A DNA stretch of 62,026 nucleotides from Thermoguttaceae bacterium (GTDB taxonomy: Bacteria > Planctomycetota > Planctomycetia > Pirellulales > Thermoguttaceae): positions 1-62,026 of the forward strand of contig JARKPK010000054.1 of assembly GCA_029975295.1 (NCBI GenBank), written 5' to 3'. Position 1 is the stretch's first letter. Every line of letters begins with the position of its first letter. The position numbers and the translations under genes were made by a program. Positions 25,679 to 35,557 of the stretch are shown in pieces. The notes under the pieces were generated by a model. It did no database searches and had not been told where the DNA came from. It saw nothing but the letters and a program-made list of their open reading frames with translations.

Positions 25679-26626
25679 ATGCGCCGTCGCAACGCCGGTT
25701 TCACATTGGTGGAGTTGCTGGTTGTCATTGCGATCATTGCTATTCTGATCGCGTTGCTTCTGCCGGCGATTCAGAAGGTGCGCGAGGCGGCGCGCCGCAT
25801 GCAATGCAGCAACAACTTGCGGCAGTTGGGCGTGGCTGCCCACAATCATGCCGACGCGCAGAAGTTCTTCCCATCCGGCGGCTGGGGGTATTTGTGGATC
25901 GGCGATCCCGACCGCGGTTTCGGCAAGGCGCAGCCCGGCGGCTGGATCTTCAGCTTGCTCCCGTTCACCGAGAATACGCAGCTATGGAAGATGCAGGCGG
26001 GCCGCACCACCTCGGAGAAGCGGACGATCGGTCAGCGAATGGTCGCCACGCCGATTGGGTTGTTCAACTGCCCTTCGCGGCGCAACGGAGGCCCGTATCC
26101 GTGCGTTAAGAGCAACGATTTCTACAATATCGACAAGCCGCCGAAAATCGCCCGTTCCGACTATGCCGGCAACGGCGGCACGGTGGTGAACGAGGGGGCC
26201 GGCCCGTCGAGCTTTCAGGCGGCCGTCGATTACAAATGGGCCACCGGGCATACGGGCACGGTCTTCGTCCGCAGCGAGATCGCCCCGGGCAAGATTCCCG
26301 ACGGTGATACGAACACCTATCTGTTCGGCGAGCGGTATCTCAATCCGGACAATTACTTCTCGGGCGAAGACCCAGCGGATGATCAAGGAATGTATATCGG
26401 CTACGACCGCGATATCAACCGATTCGCCGCCGAGCAACCGCGTTGCGACACGAAGGGCTACCAGCATTCGTTCATCTGGGGCAGTTGCCACGATCAGGTG
26501 TTCAATATGGTCATGTGCGACGGGTCGGTGCAGAGCATCCCGTTCGAAATCGATTTGCGCGTGCATCAGGCTCTGGCCCAACGAAACGACCGCTACACGG
26601 TCGATTGGGACATGATTTACAAATAG
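25679..26626 (+). CDS. DUF1559 pseudopilin-like protein, tandem copy 1
   Basis: 315 aa. [20 protein letters not shown] is a prepilin-type leader with the cleavage site before FTLVE, followed by [20 protein letters not shown]. The C-terminal signature is [30 protein letters not shown] lies eight bases before the ATG. It shares long near-identical stretches with the next two genes ([60 protein letters not shown]), so the three arose by local duplication. Such proteins are thought to be exported by a type II secretion/type IV pilus-like machinery; their function is unknown. Confidence 0.93.
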   Translation: MRRRNAGFTLVELLVVIAIIAILIALLLPAIQKVREAARRMQCSNNLRQLGVAAHNHADAQKFFPSGGWGYLWIGDPDRGFGKAQPGGWIFSLLPFTENTQLWKMQAGRTTSEKRTIGQRMVATPIGLFNCPSRRNGGPYPCVKSNDFYNIDKPPKIARSDYAGNGGTVVNEGAGPSSFQAAVDYKWATGHTGTVFVRSEIAPGKIPDGDTNTYLFGERYLNPDNYFSGEDPADDQGMYIGYDRDINRFAAEQPRCDTKGYQHSFIWGSCHDQVFNMVMCDGSVQSIPFEIDLRVHQALAQRNDRYTVDWDMIYK

Positions 26627-26901
26627 CGGGCGCAGGGTTCTCTTGTCGCGGGGCGTCTCGGCCTGTCGGCGGCCGACCAAGCAGCGTTCGTCGCCTGGCG
26701 GCCGACGCTCGCAATCGCGCGGGCGAATCGTTGGCGGCGGATGCTGTGGTTGATGCCGGCAAACGCGGCGTAGATCGCGACTGAGCGCGCGCCGATTGGG
26801 GCGATTGTGTTCTTTTCGGGCGGCGCCGGCGATGCGTGGGACCGACGCTCTTCGGCGCTTTTCGGTCGAGCGAAACTGGTTTTGTCAGCGGTGAGGCGGT
26901 G

Positions 26902-27861
26902 ATGACGACGCGGCGGAATCGCGGATTCACATTGGTGGAACTGTTGGTGGTGATTGCGATCATCGCCATCTTGATTGCACTGCTTTTGCCGGCGATTCAG
27001 AAGGTGCGCGAGGCGGCCCGCCGCATGCAGTGCAGCAACAACCTGCGGCAGTTGGGCGTGGCTGCGCACAACCATGCCGACGCGCAGAAGTTCTTGCCTT
27101 CCGGCGGCTGGGGCTATCTGTGGATCGGGGATCCCGACCGCGGTTTCGGCAAGGCGCAGCCCGGCGGCTGGATCTTCAACCTGCTCCCCTTCACCGAGAA
27201 CACGCAGCTTTGGAAGATGATGGCCGGGCGAAGCGACTCCGAGAAGCGAACGATCGCCGAGCAGATGGTCGCCAGGCCGATCGCGTTGTTCAACTGCCCT
27301 TCGCGCCGCAATGGCGGCCCTTATCCGTGCGGTGCGACGTTCCGCAATACGAACAAGCTTTCGGTCATTGCTCGGTCCGACTATGCCGGCAACGGCGGAA
27401 CGGTGGTTGACGATAATAATCCGGGGCCCGCGAACTACCAAGAGGCGGTCAATTTCAGTTGGCCGACCGGGCAGCCGACCGGATACACCGGCGTAATTTT
27501 CCGCCGCAGCGAAATCGCCCCGGGAAAGATTCCCGACGGCGATTCGAACACCTATTTGCTGGGTGAACGCTACCTGAATCCCGACAACTACTATTCGGGC
27601 ACCGACCCGGCCGACGATCAGGGGATGTACATGGGCTACGACCGCGACATCAACCGTTGGGCCACGGAACAGCCTCGCTGCGACACGAAAGGCTACACAA
27701 GTCAGCTCATCTGGGGCAGTTGCCACGATCAGGTGTTCAATATGGTCATGTGCGACGGTTCGGTTCACAACATCCCGTTCGAGATCGATATGACGGTGCA
27801 TCGGGCTCTGGCGCAGCGAAACGATCGCGTGACAGTCGATTGGGATCGAATCTACAAATAG
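26902..27861 (+). CDS. DUF1559 pseudopilin-like protein, tandem copy 2
   Basis: 319 aa. The ATG at 26902 gives the short leader MTTRRNRG before [16 protein letters not shown]. The closest relative in the window is copy 1, which differs mainly in the central loop (here a [20 protein letters not shown] insertion). Conserved C-terminal block: [20 protein letters not shown], ending [12 protein letters not shown]. Separate ribosome binding sites and 275-bp gaps on either side suggest independent or loosely coupled transcription. Confidence 0.92.
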   Translation: MTTRRNRGFTLVELLVVIAIIAILIALLLPAIQKVREAARRMQCSNNLRQLGVAAHNHADAQKFLPSGGWGYLWIGDPDRGFGKAQPGGWIFNLLPFTENTQLWKMMAGRSDSEKRTIAEQMVARPIALFNCPSRRNGGPYPCGATFRNTNKLSVIARSDYAGNGGTVVDDNNPGPANYQEAVNFSWPTGQPTGYTGVIFRRSEIAPGKIPDGDSNTYLLGERYLNPDNYYSGTDPADDQGMYMGYDRDINRWATEQPRCDTKGYTSQLIWGSCHDQVFNMVMCDGSVHNIPFEIDMTVHRALAQRNDRVTVDWDRIYK

Positions 27862-28151
27862 TGATTTGGAGCCCGGTGGGATTGGAATCGCGTGCCGGCC
27901 GAAAAAGCGGCGGGCGGCGCTCGGCAAGCGGCGAACAGCCGGGGCGGTGCTTCGGGCGCGGATGGCGGGGCGGCCGCCGACGGGCCGGTCGGGCGAATCG
28001 ACTTGCCCGGCGGCGAGTTGCGGCGGTATTGTTCTGATAGGGCGGCGTTGCCCGTGCGCGGCATCGGTGCGTTTCGGCGCGGCCCGCGCGCGGTTGAGCC
28101 GTTTATAGGGTTCGTTATTGGGCACGGCTGGTCGTGCCGGCATGGGGAGCG

Positions 28152-29102
28152 ATGACGATGAAATCGCGGAATCGGGCGTTTACGTTGGTCGAGTTGCTGG
28201 TGGTGATCGCGATCATCGCCATTTTGATCGCGCTGCTCTTGCCGGCGATTCAGAAGGTGCGCGAAGCCGCCCGCCGCATGCAATGCAGCAACAACCTGCG
28301 GCAGTTGGGCGTGGCTGCGCACAACCATGCCGACGCGCAGAAGTTCTTCCCCTCAGGCGGCTGGGGGCACTTGTGGATCGGGGATCCCGATCGGGGGTTC
28401 GGCAAGGCCCAGCCGGGCGGCTGGATCTATTCGCTGTTGCCGTACACCGAAAACCAGCAGTTGTGGAAGATGATGGCCAACCAGCCCGACGCTCAGAAAC
28501 GCGAGGCCGGCCGGCAGTTGGCCGCTACGCCGCTGGGGTTGTTCAACTGTCCGTCGCGGCGAAGCGGCGGACCCTATCCGTCAACCGTGTCGAACTATCG
28601 CAACATCAATGCGCCGCCGTTGGTGGCACGCAGCGACTATGCGGGCAATGCCGGCAGCAAGTACACCGGCACGCCCGGTCCGACCAGCTATGCTGACGCG
28701 GCCAACTTCAGTTGGTTGACCGGCTTGGATGGAACGATTTTCCAACGCAGCGAGTTGGCCCCCGGCAAGATTCCCGACGGCGACAGCAACACCTACCTGC
28801 TGGGCGAGCGGTATATGAATCCCGACGCGTATTTCTCCGGCACCGATCCGGCCGACGATCAGTGCATGTATATCGGGTGGGATCGCGACATCAACCGCGT
28901 CGGCTCGGAAAAGCCCTATCCCGACACCAAAGGCTTGTCGATGCAATTGTCCTTCGGCAGCTGCCACGATCAGGTCTTTCATGTCGTTATGTGCGATAGT
29001 TCCGTCCACCCCATTTCATTCGATGTGGATCCCCAGATTCATCTGGCGCTGTCGGTGCGGAACGATCGCAAGAATGTCAGCATTGAAGACGCTCGGAATT
29101 GA
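28152..29102 (+). CDS. DUF1559 pseudopilin-like protein, tandem copy 3
   Basis: 316 aa. Start at 28152 (ATGACGATGAAA) behind GGGGAG; leader MTMKSRNRA before FTLVELL. Note Ala rather than Gly before the cleavage site, an uncommon but tolerated prepilin residue. It is more divergent than copies 1 and 2 at the C-terminus, where the signature reads [20 protein letters not shown] (DSS in place of DGS), and it ends in an acidic NVSIEDARN tail. This suggests relaxed or specialised function. Confidence 0.9.
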   Translation: MTMKSRNRAFTLVELLVVIAIIAILIALLLPAIQKVREAARRMQCSNNLRQLGVAAHNHADAQKFFPSGGWGHLWIGDPDRGFGKAQPGGWIYSLLPYTENQQLWKMMANQPDAQKREAGRQLAATPLGLFNCPSRRSGGPYPSTVSNYRNINAPPLVARSDYAGNAGSKYTGTPGPTSYADAANFSWLTGLDGTIFQRSELAPGKIPDGDSNTYLLGERYMNPDAYFSGTDPADDQCMYIGWDRDINRVGSEKPYPDTKGLSMQLSFGSCHDQVFHVVMCDSSVHPISFDVDPQIHLALSVRNDRKNVSIEDARN

Positions 29103-29251
29103 ACACGCCGGGAATTGAAGACCTCGGAAAGAGCGTCTTCGGCTGCTTCCGGCGAGCAGCGTGAACCTCTGCTCCGCGGCGCCCTTGTCCCACAGGAGGA
29201 TTTGCCCGGTCGCCGCGTTCGAACATGCCACAGTTGATAAGAAAGCGGAAT

Positions 29252-30544
29252 ATGGAGTCGTCTGTCCCGGAGTTCCCCTTGGTCCGCGATTCGATCGCGG
29301 GGGTTTCCATTGCCCACTTGGCCCGACAATACGGCACGCCGACGTTCGTGTACGACGCATCGGTGATGCTCAAACGGTTGGCCGATCTGCGTTGCTTCGA
29401 CGTGGTGCGCTACGCGCAGAAGGCCTGCTCGAACTTGGCCGTGGTGGACCTGCTGCGCCGCAACGGCGCGATGGTCGATGCGGTCAGCGCCGGCGAGATT
29501 CGCCGCGCGCTTCGCGCCGGCTATGCCGCCCACGGCGCGCCGCATCCGATCGTCTATACGGCCGACATCTTCGACGCTGAGGCCCTGCAACTGTGTGTGG
29601 AGCAGGGCATCCACGTCAATTGCGGTTCGCCGGAGATGATCGAACAACTCGGAGCGGTTGCGCCGGGACGAGCGATCACGTTGCGAATCAATCCGGGCTT
29701 CGGCCACGGGCACAGCCGCAAAACGAACACCGGCGGCGACCAGTCGAAGCACGGCATTTGGCACGAGCAATTGCCCGAGTGCCTTGCCCGGGCGCGGCGT
29801 TTCGACCTGACCGTCTCGGGCATGCACATGCACATCGGTTCCGGTTCCGATTTCGAACATTTGGCCCAGGTCTGCGGGGCCTTGGAGCAGGCGGCGCTGG
29901 CCGTCGGGCCGACCGTGGACACGGTCAGCGTGGGCGGCGGTTTGCCGGTGCCCTATCGTCCGGACCAAAGCTACGTGGATATCGGCGAGTATTTCCGACT
30001 GTGCGACGCGATGCGCAAGCGGCTGGAAGCGGCGTGGGGGAGGAAAGTGCGGCTGGAGATCGAGCCGGGCAGGTATCTCTCGGCCGAAAGCGGCTATTTG
30101 CTGGCTGAGATTCGGGCCGTCAAACGCCAAGGCGCGAACGTGTTCTATTTGCTCGACGCCGGCTTCAACAACCTGGCCCGTCCGATCCTTTACGGGGCGT
30201 ATCATCCGATGTCGGTGGCGTTTCGCAACGGCGGTGATCCGAAGAAGACCGGGCCGGTGATCGTCGGCGGGCCGTTGTGCGAGTCGGGCGACATCTTCAC
30301 GCAGGAAGAGGGCGGCTACGTCGTCGCCCGCGAGTTGCCCGTGGCGCGGGTCGGCGATTGGCTGGTGATCGAGGTGGCCGGGGCCTACGGGTTCGTGATG
30401 GGCGGCAACTACAACAGCCGCCCGTTGGCCGCGGAGGTGCTCGTGTGCCGGGGGCAGCCGCATTTGGTCCGCCGACGGCAGACGTTCGACGAGATGATCG
30501 CCGGCGAGCGCCTGCTGCCGCCCGAGGCGTCGGCATGCGGATAG
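29252..30544 (+). CDS. lysA: Diaminopimelate decarboxylase
   Basis: PLP enzyme converting meso-diaminopimelate to L-lysine, the last step of lysine synthesis; cytoplasmic, 430 aa. The PLP lysine is K57 in RYAQKACSN, the family's GGG is in VSVGGGLPVPY, and the substrate-binding cysteine is in GPLCESGDIF (about residue 343), followed by GAYGFVMGGNYNSRP. Segments INPGFGHGHSRKTNTGGDQ and SKHGIW are distinctive of the E. coli-type LysA subgroup rather than the Bacillus/Thermotoga type. The ATG at 29252 is preferred over one nine codons upstream on alignment to that subgroup. No other lysine gene is nearby. It lies between DUF1559 genes and a sulfatase. Confidence 0.95.
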   Translation: MESSVPEFPLVRDSIAGVSIAHLARQYGTPTFVYDASVMLKRLADLRCFDVVRYAQKACSNLAVVDLLRRNGAMVDAVSAGEIRRALRAGYAAHGAPHPIVYTADIFDAEALQLCVEQGIHVNCGSPEMIEQLGAVAPGRAITLRINPGFGHGHSRKTNTGGDQSKHGIWHEQLPECLARARRFDLTVSGMHMHIGSGSDFEHLAQVCGALEQAALAVGPTVDTVSVGGGLPVPYRPDQSYVDIGEYFRLCDAMRKRLEAAWGRKVRLEIEPGRYLSAESGYLLAEIRAVKRQGANVFYLLDAGFNNLARPILYGAYHPMSVAFRNGGDPKKTGPVIVGGPLCESGDIFTQEEGGYVVARELPVARVGDWLVIEVAGAYGFVMGGNYNSRPLAAEVLVCRGQPHLVRRRQTFDEMIAGERLLPPEASACG

Positions 30545-30590
30545 GCGGGCCGTAAATCGGCTCGGTGATCGTTGGCTGGGGGACTGAGCG

Positions 30591-32051
30591 ATGACCGTTG
30601 AGCGGGCGTGCACGGCTGCGGCGGTGTTGGTCGCGTTGATCTTGTCGGCCGGCGCGCCCGGCCGGGCCGACCCGCTGCCTGCCGGCGACGGCAACGCATC
30701 GGGCGCAGGAGATCGGGATCCATCGCGGCCCAACATCGTGTTCCTTTTGGCCGACGACCTCGGCTGGGGCGACCTGAGCTGCTACGGCAATCGCCGATTC
30801 CGCACGCCGCATCTCGATCGGCTGGCGGCGCAGGGGGCGATTTTCACTCAATACTATCAGGCCGGTTCGGTCTGTTCGCCCACCCGCGCGTCGTTGCTTA
30901 CCGGGCGTTTTCCCGCGGAACTGCGGATCCACGGCCATTTGGCTGCGCCCGAGCAAAACGCCAAGCGCGATATGCCCAACTATCTCGATCCCGGAGTTCC
31001 GACGCTGCCGCAGTTGTTGGGCAAGGCCGGTTATACAACGATTCATGTGGGCAAGTGGCATCTGGGGCGGCCCGAGAACGGCGGCGACGGGCTGGCGGCG
31101 TACGGCTTCGACTACGCGCGGTGGATCGACTGCCGCGAGGGCGATCGAAATTTGTGGAGCGTTGGCGAGCGGCCAAATGCGACGAAAGAGCTGATCGACT
31201 CGGCCGTCGAGTTGATCAGCCGGCATCGCCAGCGCCCATTCTACTGCCAAGTGTGGCTCCACGATCCCCACGCGCCGCTGGGGCCCAGCGCCGAGCAGAT
31301 GCAGCCGTTCCGTCGCGGCGTTCCGGAGGGGTTCACTTCGCCGGAAATGGTTTACGCCGCCACCGTCGTCGAGATGGATCGTCAGATCGGGCGGTTGATT
31401 CAGGCGCTCGGCGAGATGGGCCTGGAGCGGAACACGCTGGTGATATTCTCGTCGGACAACGGGCCGGAAGACATCGAGATCGGCAACGCCTCGTGGTCGG
31501 CGTTCGGCAGCGCCGGGCCGCTGCGCGGGCGCAAACGCAGCCTGTACGAAGGCGGAATTCGCGTGCCGCTGGTTGTGCGCTGGCCGGGCGTGGTTCCCGC
31601 CGGGCGGGTTGATCGAACAAGCGTCGTCGCCGGCGTCGATTTTCTGCCGACCCTCTGCGCGGCGGCCGGGGCCGAAGTTCCGGCAGCAGTTGCCGAGCAC
31701 GTCCGCGGCGAAGATGTTTCCGCCGCCCTGCGCGGTGCGGCGGACTGGAGCCGGACAACGCCGCTGTACTGGCAGTGGCGATTCCGAGTGTTCAACCACC
31801 CGTGGAATCGCAGCCCGATCTTGGCGGTGCGTGAAGGGCCGTGGAAACTTCTGCTTAATCCCGACCGCTCGCGCGTCGAGCTTTACCACATTCCTGACGA
31901 TCCGGGCGAACAGAACAATCGGGCGGGGCAGCGGCCGGAGGTTGTTGAGAAGCTTGCGGAGAAATCGCTGGCTTGGGAGAAGACGCTGCCGTCGGGGATC
32001 ATTGAACCGGCGGCTGGCCGAAACGATTATCCATGGCCCGCCGGAAAATGA
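30591..32051 (+). CDS. Secreted type I sulfatase (arylsulfatase family)
   Basis: Formylglycine-dependent sulfatase, 486 aa, removing sulfate esters from (poly)saccharides or other substrates. Signal peptide about 1-26. Metal-binding DD at 55-56 (FLLADDLGWGDLSCYGN), maturation motif CSPTR (95-99, giving formylglycine at C95), GKWHLG histidine segment and FSSDNGPED near the second metal site. C-terminal subdomain ends near AWEKTLPSG. GGGGGA precedes the ATG. Planctomycetes carry many such sulfatases for sulfated algal or animal glycans. The substrate is not evident, and the maturase (anSME or FGE) is not in the window. Confidence 0.95.
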   Translation: MTVERACTAAAVLVALILSAGAPGRADPLPAGDGNASGAGDRDPSRPNIVFLLADDLGWGDLSCYGNRRFRTPHLDRLAAQGAIFTQYYQAGSVCSPTRASLLTGRFPAELRIHGHLAAPEQNAKRDMPNYLDPGVPTLPQLLGKAGYTTIHVGKWHLGRPENGGDGLAAYGFDYARWIDCREGDRNLWSVGERPNATKELIDSAVELISRHRQRPFYCQVWLHDPHAPLGPSAEQMQPFRRGVPEGFTSPEMVYAATVVEMDRQIGRLIQALGEMGLERNTLVIFSSDNGPEDIEIGNASWSAFGSAGPLRGRKRSLYEGGIRVPLVVRWPGVVPAGRVDRTSVVAGVDFLPTLCAAAGAEVPAAVAEHVRGEDVSAALRGAADWSRTTPLYWQWRFRVFNHPWNRSPILAVREGPWKLLLNPDRSRVELYHIPDDPGEQNNRAGQRPEVVEKLAEKSLAWEKTLPSGIIEPAAGRNDYPWPAGK

Positions 32052-32534
32052 TCGGGTGGTGGGTTCGATTGGCCTGTAAAAAAGGGGCTGCGATTCTGCC
32101 GATGGCGGCAGGGCCGGGAAGAGGGGCCGCGTGGGGGCGATTTTCGGCCTTTGTGGCCGAAACGAGTGGTGCAATGTCGGCGCTCTGCGGTATGATATAT
32201 TCGGATTCGATGAGCGGTGTTGCGCTTCGGCCGGGGCGTTGCAACGAGGCCGACGGGCGGAAGGCCCGTTTGGGTCGGCAGATTCGGCCCCGCTTCTGCA
32301 ATGCTCGGCTGAGGAACAATCCATCCGGGACGAGAGGCGGCTGGGCTGTTCGGCGCCCGCAAACGGGTGGCTTCGATGCTGCGCCGCAGGCGTGGGGCTG
32401 TAGGCCCCGTGTCGCCAAACTTGGCGCGGGCGAGCCAATCAATGAGCGGCGTTGCCGAATTAAGCTTGAGCGAGGCGAAACGCAGCCGTTGGGCGGCTGC
32501 TTGGGTCGGCTGTTTTCGCGGAGAGGTTGCTGCG
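32052..32534. other. Intergenic region before the fourth DUF1559 gene of the 25-33 kb stretch
   Basis: About 480 bp without a supported gene. An AT-rich island GGTATGATATATTCGG at 32189-32204 contains a good -10-like TATGAT, but the -35 is weak. This would give a long (about 330 nt) leader to the downstream gene. Confidence 0.35.
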
Positions 32535-33494
32535 ATGCAACGAAGAACCGGGTTTACGCTCGTTGAACTGTTGGTGGTGATCGCCATAATCGCCATCCTG
32601 ATCGCTTTGCTGCTGCCGGCCGTGCAACAAGTGCGCGAGGCCGCGCGGCGGTCGAATTGCAACAACAATCTGAAGCAGATCGGCTTGGCGGTGATCAATT
32701 ATTCGGAGTCGCTGCTCTCGTTCCCGCCGGGCAAGGTGGGGTGCGACGGCTGGACCGGCGGACCGTGCGCCGGCAAGCCCAGTCGCGGTCGGCAGGGGAG
32801 CGGCGCGTTTTTGCTGATCCTTCCCTGGATCGAGCAGACGCAGATCTACAAGATGATCGAGCCTTCGTTGCCGAAGGGAGCGGTTTATCCCGGCGATGCC
32901 GAGAACGCATCGCCCGACGGCACGACGAGCGGTTGGAAGACCGAGGCGGTGACGCAAGCGGTGCAGACGCCGATTTCCGTCTATCTCTGCCCCAGCGACC
33001 CGGTGGAGAAACACTTCGTTTCCAGCAGCGGCGACCGTCGGGCAACGTGCAGCTATGCCGTTTGCCAGGGCAGCAACGGCCCCACCTTCGGCATCGACCA
33101 GGTCAAGGTGAAGCACTACAACAACGGCATGTTCCTTTATCTGCAAGGCGTGAAGCCGAAGCAAGTGCTCGACGGACTGAGCAACACGATGATGGCCGGC
33201 GAAACCTACGAGGGCCATCTGCCCGACTCGCAGAACACCTGGTGTGTTGGGATGCGGCACACCCACACGATGCGATCGACCGACAATCCCCTGAACACCC
33301 CGCCCGGCAAAGGCGTGGTGGTCGATCTCTACGGCTATAAAGCCAACGGGGCGTTCGGCAGCAAGCACCCCGGCGGGGCGAACTTCGTCTTCGGCGACGG
33401 CCATTGCGAGTTCATTTCGGAGAACATCAACCTGCCGTTGTATCGGGCGTTGTCGACGCGCGCCGGCCGAGAACGCGTCGAACGCGAGGATTAG
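32535..33494 (+). CDS. DUF1559 pseudopilin-like protein
   Basis: 319 aa. [20 protein letters not shown] prepilin leader, then PAVQQVREAARRSNCNNNLK and, near the C-terminus, SKHPGGANFVFGDGHCEFIS. It is a different subgroup from the three tandem copies, lacking the [16 protein letters not shown] block and having a shorter central region (CDGWTGGPCAGKPSRG). It is followed 169 bp downstream by a small lipoprotein gene, a pairing seen repeatedly in planctomycetes, which hints at a functional couple. Confidence 0.92.
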   Translation: MQRRTGFTLVELLVVIAIIAILIALLLPAVQQVREAARRSNCNNNLKQIGLAVINYSESLLSFPPGKVGCDGWTGGPCAGKPSRGRQGSGAFLLILPWIEQTQIYKMIEPSLPKGAVYPGDAENASPDGTTSGWKTEAVTQAVQTPISVYLCPSDPVEKHFVSSSGDRRATCSYAVCQGSNGPTFGIDQVKVKHYNNGMFLYLQGVKPKQVLDGLSNTMMAGETYEGHLPDSQNTWCVGMRHTHTMRSTDNPLNTPPGKGVVVDLYGYKANGAFGSKHPGGANFVFGDGHCEFISENINLPLYRALSTRAGRERVERED

Positions 33495-33663
33495 CGGGGA
33501 CCGGGGCGCAGCCTCCGATTCGGTCTCGGGATGTTTCCTGCGGAAGCACCGGGAGCGAACTCGAACCGGCCGTCTTCGCCCCCAGGGAGAACCGGGGCGG
33601 TTTCGCCGGACGGTTGGCCCGGCCGTTTCCACGTTCCTTCGTTTCGTCAGCAAGAGGATGATT

Positions 33664-34146
33664 ATGCGAAGCGGTTGGATGCGATTGGGCGTCTCGATGG
33701 TGTTCAGTGCGAGTTTTTGCGCCGTGCTGGTCACGGCCGGCGGCTGCCGCGACGGGCGGCCGACGGTGGTTAAGGTGTCGGGGCGGGTGCTCATCGACGA
33801 CAAGCCGCTGACGACCGGCGTGGTTCGCGTCGTGCCGGCCGACGCCGCCCCGGCCAGCGGCGAGATTCGGCCCGACGGAACGTTCACGCTTTCCACCTTC
33901 CGCCCCGGCGACGGTTGCGTGCCCGGCGAGCATCCAGTGGCCGTGGTGGCGATCAAAACGCTCAGCTCCAGCGCCATCCAGTTTTTCGTTCCCAAGAAGT
34001 ATGTCGATCACGTCACCTCGGGCAAAACCGTGAACATCACCGGCCCGACGAAAGATTTGGAAATCAAACTCTCTTGGGAAGGCGGCGCGCCGTTTATCGA
34101 GCGATCGAACACTTCGGTCGGCGATATCGATCCGGGCAGCCTGTAG
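33664..34146 (+). CDS. Small lipoprotein with carboxypeptidase-regulatory-like (Ig-like) domain
   Basis: 160 aa. Lipoprotein signal MRSGWMRLGVSMVFSASFCA... with lipobox TAGGC (cysteine 28), so probably membrane-anchored after cleavage. The remainder is one beta-sandwich: VVKVSGRVLIDDKPLTTGVV, ASGEIRPDGTFTLSTF, GEHPVAVVAIKT and VNITGPTKDLEIKLSW. The start at 33664 rather than 33658 is chosen because AGAGG would abut the earlier ATG. It is the downstream partner of a DUF1559 gene. Function unknown; possibly a surface-complex component. Confidence 0.88.
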   Translation: MRSGWMRLGVSMVFSASFCAVLVTAGGCRDGRPTVVKVSGRVLIDDKPLTTGVVRVVPADAAPASGEIRPDGTFTLSTFRPGDGCVPGEHPVAVVAIKTLSSSAIQFFVPKKYVDHVTSGKTVNITGPTKDLEIKLSWEGGAPFIERSNTSVGDIDPGSL

Positions 34147-34291
34147 GCCGACGCGGCTGGACGAAGGCGAATGAGACGGCCGCGCTGCGGCTGTCGGTTG
34201 TGGGCGCGGCCCCTTGGATTCCGATTTCGCGCGGGGGCCGATCGTCGTTCATCGCTCAACTGCGACCGTTCTTATTTTGGAGATTGCGCCG

Positions 34292-35557
34292 ATGTTCGCC
34301 CGTCGCTGCTTTTTCGCTTCTGTCGTGGTATCTTTTCTCTTTTCGGCAATTGCGGCAGTGCCGTTTTCGGCGGTGCGCGGCGGCGAGCGAGAAAGGTCGA
34401 TCATGAGTTACGGCGAGGCGAAGGCGTTTGTTGAGCGGCACACGCGTCCGGTCGAACTGGCGCGCGGCGAGGCTCGGGTGCTGGTCGCTCCGGCGTGGCA
34501 GGGGCGGGTGATGACCTCGACCTGCGCCGGCGAGCGCGGCCGCAGCTTCGGGTTCGTCCACCGCGAGTTCATTGCCGAGGGGAAGCCCGATGCGCGGTTC
34601 AACAACTACGGCGGAGAAGAGCGTTTGTGGCTTTCGCCCGAGGGCGGACCGTTCAGCCTGTGGTTCAAGCCCGGGGTGGTTCAAACGCTGGAAAATTGGT
34701 ACACCGCGCCGGCGCTGAATGAGGGCGAATGGAAACTCGCCGCCGAGGCCGAGCCGACCCGTTGCGTCATGCAAACGCGGCTGGAATTGGAGAACACGGC
34801 GGGCACGAAGTTCGCTTTCGACCTAAGCCGTACGGTGCGGCTGCTTACGGCCGACGACGCCCGCCGGCTGTTGGGCCGGCCCGCGGCCGACGTGCTGGGC
34901 CGGCCGGCGGCGCGGTGGGTGGGCTACGAGTCGGAGAATGAACTGACCAATCGCGGCGCGGCCCTCTCGAAGCAGGGCGGTCTGGTTTCCATTTGGATGC
35001 TGGGCATGCTCAACTCGGGGCCGCAGACGGTGGTCGTTGTGCCGTTCCGCGGCGAGGCCCCGGCCGGCGGCTCGGTGGTCAAGTCGGACTATTTCGGCGC
35101 GGTGCCCGCTGATCGACTGAAAACGTTGCCCGGGGCCGTGCTGTTTCGGGCCGACGGTCAGTTTCGTTCCAAAATCGGCATCGGTCCGGCCCATGCGAAG
35201 AACGTGCTCGGGGCGATCGACTTCGAAACCCCTTCGGTGACATTGGTGCATTTCGACCTTCCCGACGACCCGACGCGCTGCGATTATCTGAACAACTCGT
35301 GGGGCCCGCAAGACGATCCCTTCCGCGGCGACGTGGTCAACAGCTACAACGACGGCCCGAACGATTTGGGCCGCCGCCTCGGCGATTTCTACGAGATCGA
35401 GTCGCTTTCGCCGGGCGCGGCCTTGGCCCCCGGCGAGAAGCTGGTTCATCGCCAGCGAACGATCCATGCCACCGGCCCGCGCGAACTGCTCGAAGAGCTG
35501 GTCGAACGAACGCTGGGCGTGTCGTGGTCGGCTGTTGCGAACGAGATGTTCCCGTGA
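34292..35557 (+). CDS. Secreted protein of the DUF6786-like family
   Basis: 421 aa with signal peptide MFARRCFFASVVVSFLFSAI. The mature protein contains long beta-rich segments, including VLVAPAWQGRVMTSTCAGER, NNYGGEERLWLSPEGGPFSL and GWYTAPA-like ENWYTAPALNEGEWKL. Also seen are YLNNSWGPQDDPFRGDVVNS and YEIESLSPGAALAPGE. This resembles the galactose-mutarotase-like or aldose-epimerase fold family annotated as DUF6786 in planctomycetes and Bacteroidota (from memory). GGAG lies about ten bases before the ATG. The next gene's GTG overlaps its stop codon. Confidence 0.8.
   Translation: MFARRCFFASVVVSFLFSAIAAVPFSAVRGGERERSIMSYGEAKAFVERHTRPVELARGEARVLVAPAWQGRVMTSTCAGERGRSFGFVHREFIAEGKPDARFNNYGGEERLWLSPEGGPFSLWFKPGVVQTLENWYTAPALNEGEWKLAAEAEPTRCVMQTRLELENTAGTKFAFDLSRTVRLLTADDARRLLGRPAADVLGRPAARWVGYESENELTNRGAALSKQGGLVSIWMLGMLNSGPQTVVVVPFRGEAPAGGSVVKSDYFGAVPADRLKTLPGAVLFRADGQFRSKIGIGPAHAKNVLGAIDFETPSVTLVHFDLPDDPTRCDYLNNSWGPQDDPFRGDVVNSYNDGPNDLGRRLGDFYEIESLSPGAALAPGEKLVHRQRTIHATGPRELLEELVERTLGVSWSAVANEMFP

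Noticed and set aside
30297-32438. 713-codon open frame on the minus strand
   Set aside because: Antisense of the lysA 3' end and the sulfatase gene; no plausible motif, whereas the plus strand has CSPTR.
32189-32440. Structured RNA in the leader before the DUF1559 gene at 32535
   Set aside because: GC-rich pairing is possible, but no known riboswitch core was recognised and the evidence is too weak to claim one.
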